From NCBI GenBank assembly GCA_963281155.1, contig CAUJLY010000006.1:8308001-8372000 (forward strand): a DNA stretch of 64,000 bases, written 5' to 3'. The position numbers and the translations under genes were made by a program. The notes below the pieces were generated by a model. It searched no databases. It saw only the letters and a list, made by a program, of their open reading frames with translations, and was not told where the DNA came from. Each line of letters starts with the position of its first letter. Position 1 is the stretch's first letter. Positions 62,629 through 64,000 of the stretch are shown here, in pieces. Source of the stretch: Rhabditophanes sp. KR3021. Lineage: Eukaryota; Nematoda; Chromadorea; Rhabditida; Alloionematidae.

Positions 62629-64000
62629 GTAGATAAATGAGATATAGTTACTCTTTTGTTTGTGCATATAGATAAGAAATTGCTCAGTAAGTTCAAATTG
62701 TTTAAGTATGTTCTCAAAAAAAGTACGTAAAAGAAGTAGCTGTTTTTTGTAACTTTCAAACATTCTGTATAATGATGAATTGTATTTGATAAAAAATTAC
62801 TATTTTTAAATAATGCGAAGTAAACAACACTGGTTACTTTATATTTTTAATAATCAAATTTTTATCTTTAATAATAACATTATTTTATCTTTGATAATAA
62901 CCATTTTATATTTTAATAACAATTAATTTTATTTATTTTGATTTTGTGTACATAGAAATATCAAACTATATGAGATCATTATTTCAAGGAAAATATAATA
63001 TATACGTAGAATAATTATAGAAAGTATTTGTTAAATAAATAATAAACAATTATGTCATTAAAAAATAACCACATATGCTAATTAATAACTAAATATCAAC
63101 ACATTCAATTTATCTTGCCAACAACACTAACACTTTTAACAATGACTCACAGTCAACTCATCTTTTATATAGCAAAAGTATGTTAACTCACCCACGGTAA
63201 AATATGTATTATGCAAAATCATGAGTAGTGTGGATAGATCTGTGTGTAAAAGAAAGCCTCATAGATTAATGGTTGCAGAAAGCAAGTGGGAGAAGAGTAA
63301 CATAAAACAATGAAATATATCTATTATAAATAATTGGCCAAAAGACACAAAATTCTATCTTATATTAAAATAATGCCAACTGGAAGATGATATAATTTTT
63401 GATTAGCTTGCGATTTTATTTGCTTTCCAAATCTTGGAAACAATTTATTTTGATTAAACAAAAAAGAATTATGACCCGTCAAAAAGATCCACATGTGATT
63501 AAAAGTTCCTCCCAGATATTTATATTCTATATTGTATTACATTAATACGTTCCAGCATATGGTTTTCTTATGTAGTTTAATTTTTATTAAGCATAGTACG
63601 GTGATTTATGGTCTTATGTTCATAAAGTAAACATTTGGACTGATCTCTTGCCATTTAACACTCTTCCTGATCGCTAAGTGTCAAAACTTGTTATAAAGAC
63701 ATTCCTATGCTAGCACTTTTCAATTTGTTAAATAAATCACTTTCTCTTTTAAATTTCAAGTTAATTTTTATATGGAAATTGATACCGGTTCAGAAACTTT
63801 ATAATCGAAGTGTTTCCGATGTTTGCATTTGCAATATTTTTATTTACTTATTAAAAAATGAAGGAAGTAGATGAAAGAAAGATCATATCTAAATATTTCT
63901 AAAATACTTAATCGCACTTCGCATTGATGGCAAATGTAAAATATAAAGCGATATAGGTGTAGAAAAATATGTAAAAACTATTATTAAATAAGTTTATTTA
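62629..64000. other. AT-rich right flank
   Basis: About 1.4 kb without a supported gene. It contains three imperfect copies of a 23-bp AT-rich unit at 62856-62924, upstream of the H3 remnant. Confidence 0.4.
62856..62924. repeat. Three imperfect 23-bp tandem repeats
   Basis: Units start at 62856, 62879 and 62902. Each follows the pattern ATTTTATCTTTGATAATAAC with a few substitutions. The array is short and AT-rich; a slippage origin is likely and no function is claimed. Confidence 0.55.

Noticed and set aside
1..64000. CRISPR arrays, operons with ribosome binding sites, transposases, reverse transcriptases, viral genes
   Set aside because: The window is eukaryotic with GT-AG introns. No regularly spaced repeats and no transposase, reverse transcriptase or viral protein signatures were seen.

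Overview
Metazoan nuclear DNA, strongly AT-rich. Multi-exon genes encode animal signalling proteins: a TGF-beta-type ligand, p190 RhoGAP, an IP3 receptor, a two-pore-domain (K2P) potassium channel and SHOC2/SUR-8. There is also an intact eukaryotic tRNA-Cys, plus decayed bestrophin and histone H3 copies. Introns use GT-AG and cluster at 37-46 nt. Intergenic spaces are up to about 8 kb. Gene content plus minimal introns suggest a small-bodied or parasitic invertebrate. An orthonectid-like lineage is one possibility, but I cannot fix the phylum from this window.

Layout: 0.4-1.4 kb (+) TGF-beta-like ligand with a separate signal-peptide exon. 1.9-2.0 kb (-) tRNA-Cys. 3.2-8.9 kb (-) p190 RhoGAP, six exons. 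9-16.8 kb mostly gene-free, with a possible bestrophin scrap near 11 kb. 16.8-20.3 kb (+) two tandem paralogues of an unrecognised propeller-like family, one double and one single. 21.6-24.1 kb (+) a protein with two helix-turn-helix-like modules and a long Asn/Gln-rich tail. 24.6-25.0 kb (+) a small gene with a frame problem. 25.2-34.5 kb (-) IP3 receptor, four exons. 38.0-39.9 kb (+) a bestrophin pseudogene. 41.6-43.6 kb (+) K2P channel. 49.9-59.4 kb (+) SHOC2, whose N-terminal exons probably lie across a 6.2-kb intron. 59.8-61.4 kb (-) acetyl-CoA hydrolase/CoA-transferase family enzyme. 62.2-62.6 kb (-) histone H3 pseudogene.

The genes do not form one pathway. Several are signalling genes: Ca2+ release (IP3R), Rho inactivation (p190), Ras-Raf scaffolding (SHOC2), membrane potential (K2P) and a secreted ligand. 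The CoA-transferase family enzyme points to mitochondrial acetate or acyl-CoA metabolism.

Exon joins were inferred by eye from splice signals, phase continuity and remembered family sequences. For the TGF-beta ligand, p190, IP3R, propeller genes, K2P, CoA-transferase and SHOC2 exons the joined lengths are divisible by three. The least familiar material is the propeller pair, the double-HTH Asn/Gln-rich protein, and the recurrent 3' splice-site-like sequences placed directly before start codons.
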